This document shows positions 46,352 through 57,652 of a stretch of 64,000 bases of DNA, in pieces. The notes under the pieces were generated by a model. It had not been told where the DNA came from, did no database searches, and saw nothing but the letters and a program-made list of their open reading frames with translations. The stretch is from contig NZ_BMRP01000001.1 in NCBI RefSeq assembly GCF_014648695.1, positions 525,874 to 589,873 on the forward strand, given 5' to 3'. Source of the DNA: Streptomyces albospinus. GTDB lineage: Bacteria; Actinomycetota; Actinomycetes; Streptomycetales; Streptomycetaceae. The translations under genes and the position numbers were made by a program. Within the stretch, counting starts at the first letter, position 1. Each line of letters starts with the position of its first letter.

Positions 46352-47362
46352 GTGTTCTCGTACATCATCCGCAGGTTGATCAGCGCAGTGATCCTGCTGC
46401 TGATCGTCAGCGCGGTCACTTTCGGCATCTTCTTCCTGCTGCCGAAACTGGCCGGGCAGAGCACCGACCAGCTTGCCCAGCAGTACATCGGAAAGGCCCC
46501 CACTACCGCGGACATCGCCGCGGTGAAGAAGAACCTCGGGCTGGACAAGCCGGTGTACGAGCAGTACTGGGAATTCCTCAAGGGCATCTTCGTCGGCGTC
46601 GACTACAAATTCGGACCGGACGCGGCCAAGTGCCATGTGCCGTGCTTCGGTTACTCCTTCAAGACGCATATCGAGGTCTGGCCGGAAATCCAGTCCCGGC
46701 TCCCGGTGACGGTGTCGCTGGCCGCCGGTGCCGCGGTGCTGTGGCTGGTCTCCGGCGTCGCCACCGGCGTGCTCTCCGCGCTCCGCCCCGGCTCGTTCTT
46801 CGACCGGTTGGCCATGGGCGTGGCGCTGGCCGGCGTCTCGCTCCCGATGTTCTTCACCGGCGCGCTGGCGCTGGCCCTGTTCACCTACCAGTGGCCGATC
46901 TTCGAGCGCAGCGACTACGTCCCGCTGCTCCAGGACCCGTTCCTGTGGGCCCGGACGCTGGTCCTGCCGTGGGTCACCCTGGCCTTCCTCTACTCCGCGC
47001 TCTACGCCCGGCTCACCCGGGCGGGCATGCTGGAGACGCTGAGCGAGGACTACATCCGCACCGCCCGAGCCAAGGGCCTGCGGGAGCGCAAGGTGGTCCT
47101 GCGGCACGGGCTCCGGGCCGCGCTCACCCCGATCATCACCGTCCTCGGCATGGACCTGGGGCTGCTGCTGGGCGGTGCGCTGATCACCGAACAGGTCTTC
47201 TCGCTCAAGGGAGTCGGCGCCTTCGCGGTCGACTCGATCAACGCCAACGACCTGCCGAACATCCTCGGCGTCACCCTGCTCGCCGCGTTCTTCATCGTCA
47301 TTTGCAACCTGGTGGTGGACGTACTGTACGCCGCCGTCGACCCGCGGGTGAGGCTCACGTGA
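46352..47362 (+). CDS. Oligopeptide ABC transporter permease (DppB/OppB-like)
   Basis: This 336-aa permease has an N-terminal helix [20 protein letters not shown] and [17 protein letters not shown] as the usual DppB-type periplasmic loop. Four to five further helices follow. The BPD motif is [20 protein letters not shown] (about residues 230-249), and it ends [15 protein letters not shown]. The GTG has no strong ribosome site. The stop overlaps the start of the first ATPase gene (GTGA). Confidence 0.95.
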   Translation: MFSYIIRRLISAVILLLIVSAVTFGIFFLLPKLAGQSTDQLAQQYIGKAPTTADIAAVKKNLGLDKPVYEQYWEFLKGIFVGVDYKFGPDAAKCHVPCFGYSFKTHIEVWPEIQSRLPVTVSLAAGAAVLWLVSGVATGVLSALRPGSFFDRLAMGVALAGVSLPMFFTGALALALFTYQWPIFERSDYVPLLQDPFLWARTLVLPWVTLAFLYSALYARLTRAGMLETLSEDYIRTARAKGLRERKVVLRHGLRAALTPIITVLGMDLGLLLGGALITEQVFSLKGVGAFAVDSINANDLPNILGVTLLAAFFIVICNLVVDVLYAAVDPRVRLT

Positions 47363-48533
47363 CCGACGCTTCCGAGAACGAGAACGAGAACGAGAACGGG
47401 ACGGTCGGGGAGGCCGAGGAGGCCGGGAAGGCAGAGGAAGCCACGCAGGCGGAGCAGGCCGCGAAGCCCGAGCCCGCCGCCGGGCCCGCCGCCGGGCCGC
47501 CTTCCGCCTTCCTCGAAGTCCGCGATCTGAAGGTGCACTTCCCCACCGACGACGGCCTCGTCAAGTCCGTCGACGGCCTGACCTTCAGCCTGGAGAAGGG
47601 CAGGACGCTCGGCATCGTCGGCGAGTCCGGCTCCGGCAAGTCCGTGACCTCGCTCGCCGTCATGGGGCTGCACCGTGCCTCCCGGCGGCAGCGCAGCAAG
47701 GTCCGGATGTCCGGCGAGATCTGGCTGGGCGGCAGGGAACTGGTCGGCGCCGACCCGGACGAGGTGCGCCGGCTGCGGGGCCGCGAGATGGCAATGATCT
47801 TCCAGGACCCGCTGTCCGCGCTGCACCCCTTCTACACGGTCGGCAGCCAGATCGTGGAGGCGTACCGCGTCCACCACGACGTCGACCGGAGGACCGCGCG
47901 CAAGCGGGCCGTCGAGATGCTCGACCGGGTCGGCATCCCGCAGCCGGACAAGCGCGTCGACGACCATCCGCACCAGTTCTCCGGCGGGATGCGGCAGCGC
48001 GCCATGATCGCCATGGCGCTGGTCAACAACCCCGAGCTGCTGATCGCCGACGAGCCGACCACCGCCCTGGACGTCACCGTCCAGGCGCAGATCCTGGACC
48101 TGATCCGCGATCTCCAGAAGGAGTTCGGCTCGGCGGTCATCATCATCACCCACGACCTGGGCGTGGTGGCCGAACTCGCCGACGACCTGCTGGTGATGTA
48201 CGGCGGCCGGTGCGTGGAGCGCGGCCCGTCGGAGAAGGTCTTCTCGACCCCGCAGCACCCCTACACCTGGGGTCTGCTCGGCTCCATGCCGCGGATCGAC
48301 CGCGACCAGACGGACCGGCTGATCCCCGTCAAGGGCTCGCCGCCCAGCCTGATCAACGTGCCGTCCGGCTGTGCCTTCAACCCCCGTTGCCCGTACGCGG
48401 ACATCCCCGAGGGCGACGTCACCCGCACCGTGCGCCCCGAACTGCGTCAGGTCGCCGGCGGGCACTTCTCCGCCTGCCACATGGCGCAGGAGGAGCGGGA
48501 GCGTATCTGGACCGAAGAGATTGCGCCGAAGCT

Positions 48534-48537
<4 letters not shown>
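47359..48537 (+). CDS. Oligopeptide ABC transporter ATPase (DppD/OppD-like)
   Basis: This 392-aa ATPase has Walker A GESGSGKS (about residues 93-100), Q-loop [10 protein letters not shown], signature [16 protein letters not shown], Walker [13 protein letters not shown] and the OppD C-terminal Cys-rich tail ([18 protein letters not shown]). Before the ATPase core is a roughly 50-residue acidic low-complexity tail encoded partly by four GAGAAC repeats (ENENENEN). Start and stop codons overlap the neighbouring genes by 4 nt, so the operon is tightly coupled. Confidence 0.96.
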
Positions 48538-49634
<1,097 letters not shown>

Positions 49635-49732
49635 GTGCTGATGACTTGGTAAAGTTGCTGGTGAAGTCCCGTGGAAGTGTGCAGAGTTGGCGCGTTTGTT
49701 CTCATCGCATCCGTGTGCTGAAGGGACGGCTC

Positions 49733-51142
49733 ATGGCACTCTCCCGCTCTGCGCGTCGCACCTCCCGCTGGCTCGCCCTGGCGACCGCGGTGGCCTCGGC
49801 CGCCACCGTCGCCGCCGCCCCCGGCGCCACCCCCGGCGCCCCCGGGGTCGGTGACCCCTACTTCCCCAAGATGGGCAACGGCGGCTTCACCCCCCTCCAC
49901 TACGATCTCGGCGTCAGCTACCACCCCGACTCCGGCCGGCTCGACGGCCGGACCACGCTGACCGCCAGAGCCACCCAGAACCTCTCGACGTTCGACCTGG
50001 ACCTCCAGAAGCTGACCGTCGACTCGATCCGGGTGAACGGCCACCGGGCCCACTTCCACCGGACCGGCGACAAGATCGTCATCCGCCCCGACGCCCCGCT
50101 CTCCCGCAGCGCCCGCTTCGCCGTCACCGTCGTCTACCACGGCGTCCCGCAGCCGCTCAGCGGCCCGATCGTCTTCGGCTCCAAGTACGGCTGGATGAAG
50201 ACCAAGACCGGCGTCTTCGTCGCCTGCGAGCCGAACGCGGCCTCGACGTGGTTCCCCTCCAGCGACCACCCCAGCGAGAAGGCCACCTACGACATCCGCA
50301 TCGACGCCCCGAAGGGCCTGACCGGCGTCTCCAACGGGCGGCTCATCAGCTCCGGCGAGTCGCACGGCCGCTCCTGGTCCCACTGGCGCGAGAGCCGCCC
50401 GATGGCGACGTACCTGGCGACCGCCACCATCGGCAAGTTCGACGTCCGGACCGGCACCACCCCCGGCGGCACCCCGATCTACGTCGCCACCGACCCGACC
50501 CTCCCCACCGGCAAGGTCGACGTCTACGGCATCACCTCGGAGGCCACCGACTACTGGTCCAAGATATTCGGTCCCTACCCCTTCGAGGAGACCGGCGCGG
50601 TCGTCGACGACATGCCGGAGGCCGGCTTCTCCCTGGAGGTGCAGTCCAAGCCGGTCTACTCGGCGGTGCGCAACGAGACCACCATCGTCCACGAGCTGGC
50701 CCACCAGTGGTTCGGCGACTCGGTCTCGGTCAAGCAGTGGAAGGACATCTGGCTCAACGAGGGCTTCGCCACGTACGCCCAGTGGCTGTGGGCCGAGCAC
50801 CGCGGCACCACGACCGCCCATGACGCCTTCCGCAAGGCGTACAACTCCCTGCCCGCGAACGACCCCTTGTGGAAGATCAAGGTCTCCGACCCGCAGCGGG
50901 ACACCATGTTCTCCGACGCGGTCTACGAGCGGGGCGCGATGACGCTCCAGGCGCTGCGCGAACGCATCGGTGACAAGGCGTTCTTCAAGCTGCTGCCCAC
51001 CTGGACCGCGCAGCACCGCTACGGAAACGCGGACACCGCCCAGTTCATCGCGCTCGCCGAGAAGGTCTCCGGTCAGCGGCTGGGCGACCTGTTCCACACC
51101 TGGCTCGACACCCCGGGCCGGCCGGCCCTGCCGGGGAACTGA
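49733..51142 (+). CDS. Secreted M1-family zinc metallopeptidase
   Basis: This 469-aa aminopeptidase-N-type protein has a signal peptide (SRSARRTSRWLALATAVASA, cleavage near residue 33). A beta-sandwich N-domain is followed by a thermolysin-like domain with HELAHQWFGD (about residues 320-329) and the distal zinc Glu in LNEGFATYAQWL. It lacks the large C-terminal helical domain of classical M1 enzymes. The exopeptidase-typical GxMEN motif appears changed (EAGFSLEVQ), so substrate choice may differ. ATG 49733 has AAGGGACGG. It lies just downstream of the oligopeptide importer, a sensible pairing for peptide scavenging. Confidence 0.93.
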   Translation: MALSRSARRTSRWLALATAVASAATVAAAPGATPGAPGVGDPYFPKMGNGGFTPLHYDLGVSYHPDSGRLDGRTTLTARATQNLSTFDLDLQKLTVDSIRVNGHRAHFHRTGDKIVIRPDAPLSRSARFAVTVVYHGVPQPLSGPIVFGSKYGWMKTKTGVFVACEPNAASTWFPSSDHPSEKATYDIRIDAPKGLTGVSNGRLISSGESHGRSWSHWRESRPMATYLATATIGKFDVRTGTTPGGTPIYVATDPTLPTGKVDVYGITSEATDYWSKIFGPYPFEETGAVVDDMPEAGFSLEVQSKPVYSAVRNETTIVHELAHQWFGDSVSVKQWKDIWLNEGFATYAQWLWAEHRGTTTAHDAFRKAYNSLPANDPLWKIKVSDPQRDTMFSDAVYERGAMTLQALRERIGDKAFFKLLPTWTAQHRYGNADTAQFIALAEKVSGQRLGDLFHTWLDTPGRPALPGN

Positions 51143-51170
51143 CCGCCCACCCGGTCGTGCAGCCGCGCGG

Positions 51171-51821
51171 CTACGCGCCCTCCTCGGGCTCGGGCTCCTT
51201 CTCGGCCCCCCGTGCGCGCAGCTGCTGCGGCCGGGGCAGATGCAGCCCGAGGTAGACCGCGCCCATCCGCAGCGCGAACACCACCCCCGCCGAGACCGCC
51301 GCGGCGGGGGTGGCCCCGACCCCGAGGTGGTGCAGCAGGAGATAGCAGCAGCCGCCGGCCAGCGCCGCTATGGCGTAGACGTCCTCGCGCAGCAGCAGCG
51401 GCGGGAACTCCCCGCACAGCACGTCCCGGATGACCTCGCCGGCCACTCCGGTCAGCACCGCCAGGATGATCACGGCGAGCGGGGTGGCCCCCGCCGTGAT
51501 CGCCGCGCGCGCCCCGATCACCGTGACGACGGACAGCCCGATCGCGTCCACGACGAGCAGGGACTTCCGCGGCAGCGACCAGAACCGCAGATAGACCACG
51601 GTGCCGACACCGACGCAGATGATCACCGTGAGCAGTACCCAGTCGTGCGTCCAGTACAGGGGCCGCCGGTCCAGGATCAGATCGCGCAGCGTGCCGCCCG
51701 AGATGGACGCGGCGAACGCCAGCACCAGGCCGCCGAACGGATCCATGTTGGCGCGGTAGGCGGCCAGCACACCGCTCGCCGCGAAGGCCGCGACGCCTAT
51801 CAGGTAGAGCACGTGAAGCAT
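51171..51821 (-). CDS. TRIC-type/UPF0126 membrane channel family protein
   Basis: This 216-aa protein has about seven transmembrane helices arranged as two repeats, each with the family motif: SGGTLRDLILDRRPLYW (about residues 40-56) and AGEVIRDVLCGEFPPLL (about 126-142). Bacterial homologues of trimeric intracellular cation channels carry this signature. Ion selectivity is not shown by the sequence. The ribosome site is weak. It is convergent with the M1 peptidase gene, and the C-terminal tail is acidic (EKEPEPEEGA). Confidence 0.9.
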   Translation of the reverse strand: MLHVLYLIGVAAFAASGVLAAYRANMDPFGGLVLAFAASISGGTLRDLILDRRPLYWTHDWVLLTVIICVGVGTVVYLRFWSLPRKSLLVVDAIGLSVVTVIGARAAITAGATPLAVIILAVLTGVAGEVIRDVLCGEFPPLLLREDVYAIAALAGGCCYLLLHHLGVGATPAAAVSAGVVFALRMGAVYLGLHLPRPQQLRARGAEKEPEPEEGA

Positions 51822-51923
51822 GCCGCCATCATTACAGCCGCGGAATGCGCGGGTCCGAGGGTGTTCGGTAGGTGGACGCCGACGGCCCGCCCGAGGTCCA
51901 CAGCCGGTCCTTGAAATTGACAC

Positions 51924-51935
51924 TACCGGTCGGTA
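51924..51935. promoter_or_regulatory. TetR-type palindrome TACCGGTCGGTA near the thioesterase start
   Basis: TACCG-GT-CGGTA lies 23 nt upstream of the thioesterase ATG, right after a TTGACA (51917-51922). ACCGGTCGGT-like palindromes are typical TetR-family operators in actinobacteria. No TetR gene is in the window. Confidence 0.55.
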
Positions 51936-51958
51936 ATAAACCGGTGTACGGTGCCGCC

Positions 51959-52807
51959 ATGGCAACGGCGACCGTAGGAAACAGTGAGTTCGACCGCGAT
52001 ACGGCGGTCATCCGACGCGCCACCGGCGCCTACGACACCCACCTCTCCGCGGGCTGGACGATCATCAACGCGGTCAACGGCGGCTACCTCCTCGCCCTCA
52101 TGGGCCGGGCCCTGGGCGACGCCCTCCCGCACCCCGACCCGCTCACGGTCACCGCGCACTACCTCACGGCCTCCGTCCCCGGCCCCGCCGTGATCCGCAC
52201 CGAAGTGGTCCGCACCGGCCGTACGCTCTCCACCGGGACCGCCGCCCTCGTGCAGTTCGACGAGGACGGCGCCGAGGTCGAGCGGCTGCGCGTGCTCGCC
52301 GCGTACGGGGACCTCGCCGCCCTGCCCGACGACGTCCGCACCACCGCCAAGCCCCCGGCCATCCCGCCGTACGAGCACTGCCTGGGTGCCGAGAGCGCCC
52401 CGGGTGAGCGCCCGGCCATCCCCGGCAGCACCGCGATCGCCGGCCGGCTCGACCTCCGCCTCGACCCGGCCACCGCGGGCTGGGCGGTCGGCGCCCCCTC
52501 GGGCAAGGGCGAGATGCGCGCCTGGTTCGGCCTCGCCGACGGCCGCGACCCCGACCCGCTCTCGCTGCTTCTGACGGTCGACGCCCTGCCGCCCACCGCC
52601 TTCGACATGGGCCTGATCGGCTGGGTCCCCACCGTCGAACTGACCGCCCACATACGCCACCGCCCGGCCCCCGGCCCGCTGCGGGTCGCCATCACCACCC
52701 GCAATCTGGCCGGCGGCTTCCTGGAGGAGGACGCCGAGGTCTGGGACTCCGCGGACCGCCTCGTCGCCCAGTCCCGCCAGCTGGCCCGCACGGTGCTGGT
52801 CGGCTAG
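51959..52807 (+). CDS. Acyl-CoA thioesterase family protein (double hot-dog, TesB-like)
   Basis: This 282-aa protein has two hot-dog halves. The first has LSAGWTIINAVNGGYLLALM (about residues 25-44) and LTVTAHYLTASVPGP. The second has MRAWFGLADGRDPDPLSLLL and PTAFDMGLIGWVPTVELTAHIRH-type sequence. It probably hydrolyses acyl-CoA and the chain length is unknown. A promoter-like TTGACA with a TACCGGTCGGTA palindrome is just upstream, suggesting TetR-type control as for many acyl-CoA genes. Its stop overlaps that of the convergent hydrolase (CTAG). Confidence 0.87.
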   Translation: MATATVGNSEFDRDTAVIRRATGAYDTHLSAGWTIINAVNGGYLLALMGRALGDALPHPDPLTVTAHYLTASVPGPAVIRTEVVRTGRTLSTGTAALVQFDEDGAEVERLRVLAAYGDLAALPDDVRTTAKPPAIPPYEHCLGAESAPGERPAIPGSTAIAGRLDLRLDPATAGWAVGAPSGKGEMRAWFGLADGRDPDPLSLLLTVDALPPTAFDMGLIGWVPTVELTAHIRHRPAPGPLRVAITTRNLAGGFLEEDAEVWDSADRLVAQSRQLARTVLVG

Positions 52808-53697
52808 CGCGCGCCGCCCACCGGGCCGACCGGGGGCGGTCCGAGGAACTCCCGCAGGGCCACCGCCAGTTCGGCCGGCGCGTCCTCGTGGACCAGATGG
52901 CCCGCCCCCTCGATCACCCGCAGCCGGGCCCCGGGGATACGGGAGGCCAGCTCGTGCCCCTTGGCGACCGGGATCCACGCGTCGTCGGCGCCCCAGCAGA
53001 CCAGCACCGGCACCGCGATCTCCCCGTACCGCCCGGCCACCTCGTCCGTGGACCGCTGGTCGTTCTGCGCGATCTGCCGGTAGAACGCCGGCCGGCCCGC
53101 CTCCGTGCACCACGGCTCGACCAGCCGGTCCAGCACGTCCGGGCGCAGCCCGGCGCGGCTCGCGGAGGAGACGTACTCCCGCGCCAGCGCCCGGTGGAGC
53201 TCCGGCGGCAGCTGCCCGAACACCTCGGCGTGCGCCCCCAGCAGCCGGTACGCGGGCGACCCCCAAGGGGCCAGCGCCACCGGGTCGACCAGCGCCAGCC
53301 GCTCGTACCGCGCCCCGTGCAGCAGGTGCGCCCGCAGCGCGACACACCCCCCGAAGTCATGCGCCACCACGGCCGGTTGGCCGCCCGGGGCGGTCATGCC
53401 CCAGTGCTCCAGCAGCTCCCCGAACACCACTGCCTGCGCCGCGAGCGACACATCCTGCCCGGCCCGCATCTCCGACGCCCCGTACCCCGGCATGTCCCAT
53501 ACATAGACCTGCCGCCGCCCGGCCAGCGCCCGCGCGATCCCCCGCCATACGAACGACGAGAACGGCGTCCCGTGCAGCAGTACCACCGGCGGCGCGTCCC
53601 CGCCGCCCGCCCCGAGAACGGCCCAGCGCACCTCGCCCGACGTGCTGCGGAACGTACGGTCCAGAAGCCACTGCGTCATGAGTGTCAGGCTAGACAT
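52804..53697 (-). CDS. Alpha/beta hydrolase with Asp nucleophile (haloalkane dehalogenase/epoxide hydrolase-like)
   Basis: This 297-aa alpha/beta-fold enzyme has its nucleophile elbow as VAHDFGGCVA with Asp114 instead of Ser. Its oxyanion segment is LLHGTPFSSFVW (residues 41-52) and its catalytic His lies in EGAGHLVHED near 268. Asp at this place is typical of haloalkane dehalogenases and epoxide hydrolases rather than esterases. The halide-stabilising Trp next to the nucleophile is replaced by Phe, so the exact activity is uncertain. It is convergent and stop-overlapping with the thioesterase gene. Confidence 0.88.
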   Translation of the reverse strand: MSSLTLMTQWLLDRTFRSTSGEVRWAVLGAGGGDAPPVVLLHGTPFSSFVWRGIARALAGRRQVYVWDMPGYGASEMRAGQDVSLAAQAVVFGELLEHWGMTAPGGQPAVVAHDFGGCVALRAHLLHGARYERLALVDPVALAPWGSPAYRLLGAHAEVFGQLPPELHRALAREYVSSASRAGLRPDVLDRLVEPWCTEAGRPAFYRQIAQNDQRSTDEVAGRYGEIAVPVLVCWGADDAWIPVAKGHELASRIPGARLRVIEGAGHLVHEDAPAELAVALREFLGPPPVGPVGGAR

Positions 53698-53709
53698 TCC
53701 TTACGAGGG

Positions 53710-54080
53710 TGTCGAGGGGCCCGAGGTCGGCCCGCCCGGCCGGCAGGGAGGACGGCGATCGTCACTGTGGAGTCGTGGATCTCGTAGCGGGTGCGGTATC
53801 TGCCGCCGTGGATACGGTGCAGGTCCGGTGAGCTGTAGGGGATCGATCCTTCGCGGTGCGGGTGCCCGGCCAACAGGTCGACGGAGGCGAAGAGTTGGCG
53901 TCAGCCCTCGGGGTCGTCCTTGAGGGGGAGGGCGGCCGCGTCCGGCGCGGGCTCGTCCCGGATGAGGTGGCAGCTCACTCGCGCTCCAGGCCGAGACGGG
54001 CGCGTGCTTCGTCATGGGGCACGCCGTGGACGGTGCCGGCCGCCTGCCGGGCCCGGTGTTCGGCGCGTGCGAGTCGGCAC
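53710..54080 (-). pseudogene. Decayed type II toxin-antitoxin locus (RelE/ParE-like toxin plus antitoxin tail)
   Basis: On the minus strand a fragment ending [13 protein letters not shown] resembles an antitoxin C-terminus. It is followed by LPLKDDPEG, an in-frame TGA, then [40 protein letters not shown] and IHDSTVTIAVL. That second part matches the middle and end of RelE-family toxins. The internal stop and the missing toxin N-terminus show it is broken. There is no other gene in this 470-nt spacer. Confidence 0.6.
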
Positions 54081-54165
54081 CAAGGCGTGCAGCGGCGTGC
54101 GCCGTGGGGAATGCGCCCCCGCGCGGGGCGTGCGCCGGGGGCGGCCTCGTAGAATCGGGCTCACC

Positions 54166-55335
54166 ATGGTTTACCTCGACCACGCCGCCACCACTCCGAT
54201 GCTTCCGGAGGCGGTCCAGGCGATGACCGCCCAGCTGACCGTCACCGGCAACGCGTCCTCCCTGCACGCCGCCGGCCGGCGGGCCCGGCGCACCGTCGAA
54301 GAGGCGCGGGAATCGCTCGCCGCCTCACTGGGTGCGCGTCCCAGCGAAGTCGTCTTCACGGCGGGCGGCACCGAGGCCGACAACCTTGCGGTCAAGGGGC
54401 TTTACTGGTCCCGCAGGGCAGCCGACCCGGCCCGTACCCGGGTCCTCGTCAGTCCCGTCGAGCACCACGCCGTCCTGGACGCCGTCGAATGGCTCGGCGA
54501 GCACGAGGGCGCCACCGTCGACTGGCTGCCGGTCGACCGCCACGGCCGGGTGCACGCCGACGCGCTGCGCGAGGCCATCGCCCGCAACCCCGCCGATGTC
54601 GCGCTGGCCACCGTCATGTGGGCCAACAACGAGATCGGCACCGTCCAGCCGGTCCGCGAACTGGCCGAGGTGGCAAGGGAGTTCGAGGTCCCGCTGCACG
54701 CCGACGCGGTGCAGGCGGTGGGCCAGCTGGACGTCGACTTCGCCGCCTCCGGGTTGGCCGCGATGACCGTCTCCGGCCACAAGATCGGCGGCCCGTACGG
54801 CATCGGCGCGCTGCTGCTGGGCCGCGCCTACGCCCCGGTGCCCGTCCTGCACGGCGGCGGCCAGGAGCGGCACGTCCGCTCCGGCACCCTCGACACCCCG
54901 GCCATCGCCGCGTTCGCCGCCGCCGGCCGGCACGCGGTCGCGCACCGGGAGGAGTTCGCCCGCGGGATCGGCGCGCTCCGCGACGACCTGATCGAGGCGG
55001 TGCGGGCCGCCGCCCCCGACGCGATCCTGGGCGGCGACCCCGACCCGGCCGGCCGGCTCCCCGCCAACGCGCACTTCACCTTCCCCGGCTGCGAGGGCGA
55101 CTCCCTGCTCCTCCTCCTGGACGCCCGGGGCATCGCCTGCTCCACCGGGTCGGCCTGCACCGCGGGCGTCGCCCAGCCCAGCCATGTGCTCCTCGCCACC
55201 GGCATGTCCCAGGACCTCGCCCGCGGCACCCTGCGCTTCTCGCTGGGGCACACCTCCACCGCCCAGGACGTCGCGGCCCTGGCGGAGGCCATCGGCCCGG
55301 TGGTGGAACGGGCACGGGGCGCGGGGCTCAGCTAG
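54166..55335 (+). CDS. Cysteine desulfurase (IscS/NifS family)
   Basis: This 389-aa PLP enzyme removes sulfur from cysteine as a protein persulfide. It shows [36 protein letters not shown], the PLP-Lys in [13 protein letters not shown] (about residue 205) and the active-site Cys loop [19 protein letters not shown] (about 320-338). No iron-sulfur scaffold genes are adjacent. mnmA, the tRNA 2-thiouridylase that needs such sulfur, is close by in the same direction, so tRNA thiolation is the likely purpose. Confidence 0.96.
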   Translation: MVYLDHAATTPMLPEAVQAMTAQLTVTGNASSLHAAGRRARRTVEEARESLAASLGARPSEVVFTAGGTEADNLAVKGLYWSRRAADPARTRVLVSPVEHHAVLDAVEWLGEHEGATVDWLPVDRHGRVHADALREAIARNPADVALATVMWANNEIGTVQPVRELAEVAREFEVPLHADAVQAVGQLDVDFAASGLAAMTVSGHKIGGPYGIGALLLGRAYAPVPVLHGGGQERHVRSGTLDTPAIAAFAAAGRHAVAHREEFARGIGALRDDLIEAVRAAAPDAILGGDPDPAGRLPANAHFTFPGCEGDSLLLLLDARGIACSTGSACTAGVAQPSHVLLATGMSQDLARGTLRFSLGHTSTAQDVAALAEAIGPVVERARGAGLS

Positions 55336-55419
55336 GGCCGGTCCGATGGGTCAGGGAGCGGTCCGATGGGGCGGGGCGGAGAGGCCGCGGCGCCCGGCCT
55401 CGGTGACCCGGAGCGCGGT

Positions 55420-56238
55420 TCACGCGCTCTTCGCGGGCGGTGTGCGCAGCTCGGCGTTCACCAGCCGCAGGTAGCGGTCCCAGTCCCAGTGGGGGCCGGG
55501 GTCCGTATGGTCCGTGCCCGGCACCTCGACATGGCCGATGACGTGCTCCCGGTCGGCGGGGAAGCCGTACCGCCGGCAGACCCCGGCCGTCAGCCGCGCC
55601 GATGCGGCGTACAGCGCGTCGGTGAAGGACTCCGGCCGGTCCACATAGCCCTCGTGCTCGATCCCGACGCTGCGCTCGTTGTAGCCGCGGTTCCCGGCGT
55701 GGAACGCCACGTCCAGCTCCCGGACCGCCTGCGCGATGTGCCCGTCCCCGCGGACGACGTAGTGCGCCGACGCCTCGTGGAACGGATCCCGGAAGACCTT
55801 CAGCGCGGTCGCGAAGCTGCCCTGGACGACATGGATCACCACGCGGTCGATCGGGTAGTCGTCGGGGCGGTTCGCCTGCCGGTAGTTCGCCGGGGACGCC
55901 GCCGCCCACTCGGCGCCGCGGAAGTCGACCTCCCCCTCCTTGCGCGGCTTGCCGTTCCCCGGCAGCCGCCACCACCAGTGCGCCAGCTCCTCCCGGGCGG
56001 CGACCGCCGCCGCCCCCGCGGCCACCACGGCGCCGCCGCCGATCAGCAGGGCCCGCCGCCGGGTGAGCCCGGACCGCCGGCGAACCCGGTCGCCGGACCG
56101 CTCCCCGGCCCGGTCCCCGGAGCCGTCCGCCTCGCCTCCGAACTGCTCAGTGGCACCGTCTCCGGCCTGCTCCCCGGCCCCGTCCCCGGCCTGCCGCCCG
56201 TCCCGCTTCCCGCCCTGCTTCCCGTCCGTCTCCCCCAT
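55420..56238 (-). CDS. N-acetylmuramoyl-L-alanine amidase (amidase_2/PGRP), Tat-type export signal
   Basis: This 272-aa enzyme cleaves the MurNAc-L-Ala bond of peptidoglycan. The catalytic domain (about residues 95-265) has [31 protein letters not shown] and [18 protein letters not shown] as zinc-site segments. Before it a twin-arginine-like segment [20 protein letters not shown] (about 56-75) would direct export. The first 50 residues are a Gly/Glu/Asp-rich repeat tail, unusually long for a Tat precursor, so the true start may be further in. ATG 56238 is the best visible start. It is divergent from mnmA. Confidence 0.87.
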   Translation of the reverse strand: MGETDGKQGGKRDGRQAGDGAGEQAGDGATEQFGGEADGSGDRAGERSGDRVRRRSGLTRRRALLIGGGAVVAAGAAAVAAREELAHWWWRLPGNGKPRKEGEVDFRGAEWAAASPANYRQANRPDDYPIDRVVIHVVQGSFATALKVFRDPFHEASAHYVVRGDGHIAQAVRELDVAFHAGNRGYNERSVGIEHEGYVDRPESFTDALYAASARLTAGVCRRYGFPADREHVIGHVEVPGTDHTDPGPHWDWDRYLRLVNAELRTPPAKSA

Positions 56239-56292
56239 GCCCTGCACAACGCTGTCCGGCCGCTCTCCGGTTCCGTCTACTCTGGAGTGGCT

Positions 56293-57438
56293 ATGACTGA
56301 TGCCGCCGCTCCCCGCCGCCTCCGCGTACTCGCCGCCATGTCCGGCGGTGTCGACTCCGCCGTCGCCGCGGCCCGCGCCGCCGAGGCGGGCCACGACGTG
56401 ACCGGCGTCCATCTCGCGCTGTCCGAGAACCCGAAGTCCTTCCGCACCGGCGCCCGCGGCTGCTGCACGATCGAGGACTCCCACGACGCCCGGCGCGCCG
56501 CCGACGTGATCGGCATCCCCTTCTACGTCTGGGACCTCGCCGAGCGCTTCCGCGAGGACGTCGTCGAGGACTTCTTCGCCGAGTACGAGGCCGGGCGCAC
56601 CCCGAATCCGTGCCTCCGCTGCAACGAGAAGATCAAGTTCGCCGCCCTCCTGGACAAGGCCCTCGCCCTGGGCTTCGACGCGGTGTGCACCGGCCACTAC
56701 GCCACGGTCGTGCTGCGCGAGGACGGCAGCCGCGAGCTGCACCGCGCCTCCGACATGGCCAAGGACCAGTCCTACGTCCTCGGCGTCCTCGACGACCGCC
56801 AGCTGGCGCACGCGATGTTCCCCCTGGGCGACACCCGCACCACCAAGGCGGAGATCCGCGAAGAGGCCGCCCACCGCGGCCTGTTCGTCGCCAAGAAGCC
56901 CGACAGCCACGACATCTGCTTCATCGCCGACGGCGACACCCAGGGCTTCCTGGCCAAGCGCCTGGGCACGGCCGAGGGCGACATCGTCGACGAGTCCGGC
57001 ACGGTCGTCGGCACGCACGAGGGCGCGTACGGCTTCACCATCGGCCAGCGCAAGGGCCTGCGCATCGGCCGTCCGGCCCCCGACGGCAAGCCCCGCTACG
57101 TCCTCGACATCTCCCCGGTGGACAACACGGTCACCGTCGGCCCCGCCGCCTCCCTCGACGTCACCGCCCTGACCGCCATCCGCCCCCGCTGGTGCGGCCG
57201 TCCCCCGACGGCCGGTCCCGCCACGTACACCGCCCAGCTTCGCGCGCACGGCGGCGAGACCGAGGTGACCGCGGAGCTCGTCGACGGCACCGAGCTGCGG
57301 GTCGCCTTCACGGAGCCGGTGCGCGGTGTCGCCCCCGGCCAGGCGATCGTGCTCTACGACGGCACCCGGGTGGTCGGCTCGGCGACGATCGCCACGACCG
57401 ACCGCCGTTCCGCGGCAGGGGCCGGACAGCCGGGCTGA
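56293..57438 (+). CDS. mnmA: tRNA-specific 2-thiouridylase
   Basis: This 381-aa enzyme inserts sulfur at C2 of the wobble uridine in tRNA-Lys, -Glu and -Gln. The PP-loop is SGGVDS (residues 17-22). Catalytic and linker cysteines are in [12 protein letters not shown] (Cys107, Cys110) and [11 protein letters not shown] (near 205). Substrate motifs [10 protein letters not shown] and FTIGQRKGL are also present. ATG 56293 has GGAG 6 nt upstream. The nearby cysteine desulfurase probably supplies the sulfur. Confidence 0.97.
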   Translation: MTDAAAPRRLRVLAAMSGGVDSAVAAARAAEAGHDVTGVHLALSENPKSFRTGARGCCTIEDSHDARRAADVIGIPFYVWDLAERFREDVVEDFFAEYEAGRTPNPCLRCNEKIKFAALLDKALALGFDAVCTGHYATVVLREDGSRELHRASDMAKDQSYVLGVLDDRQLAHAMFPLGDTRTTKAEIREEAAHRGLFVAKKPDSHDICFIADGDTQGFLAKRLGTAEGDIVDESGTVVGTHEGAYGFTIGQRKGLRIGRPAPDGKPRYVLDISPVDNTVTVGPAASLDVTALTAIRPRWCGRPPTAGPATYTAQLRAHGGETEVTAELVDGTELRVAFTEPVRGVAPGQAIVLYDGTRVVGSATIATTDRRSAAGAGQPG

Positions 57439-57652
57439 CCGGCCCCCGTCCGACCGGTCCGCTCGATCTGCCCGGTCCGCCCGACCCGCCTCGATGCGCG
57501 TCCGGCAGCGGCGGGCGATCGCCGCGCACTGACAAATGTCACAGCGTTCCGGTGACAGTTGAGCCTGCCGCGGGGCGGCGCGCTGCCCGAAGCTGATGCT
57601 GCAAGGAACGGCGCACAGCCGCAGTTCACAGTCCAGCTCGGGGGAGTCCGTC

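Noticed and set aside
44534..47107. 857-codon minus-strand open frame antisense to the ABC transporter
   Set aside because: A shadow of the well-supported binding protein and permease genes, with biased Val/Asp/Arg composition.
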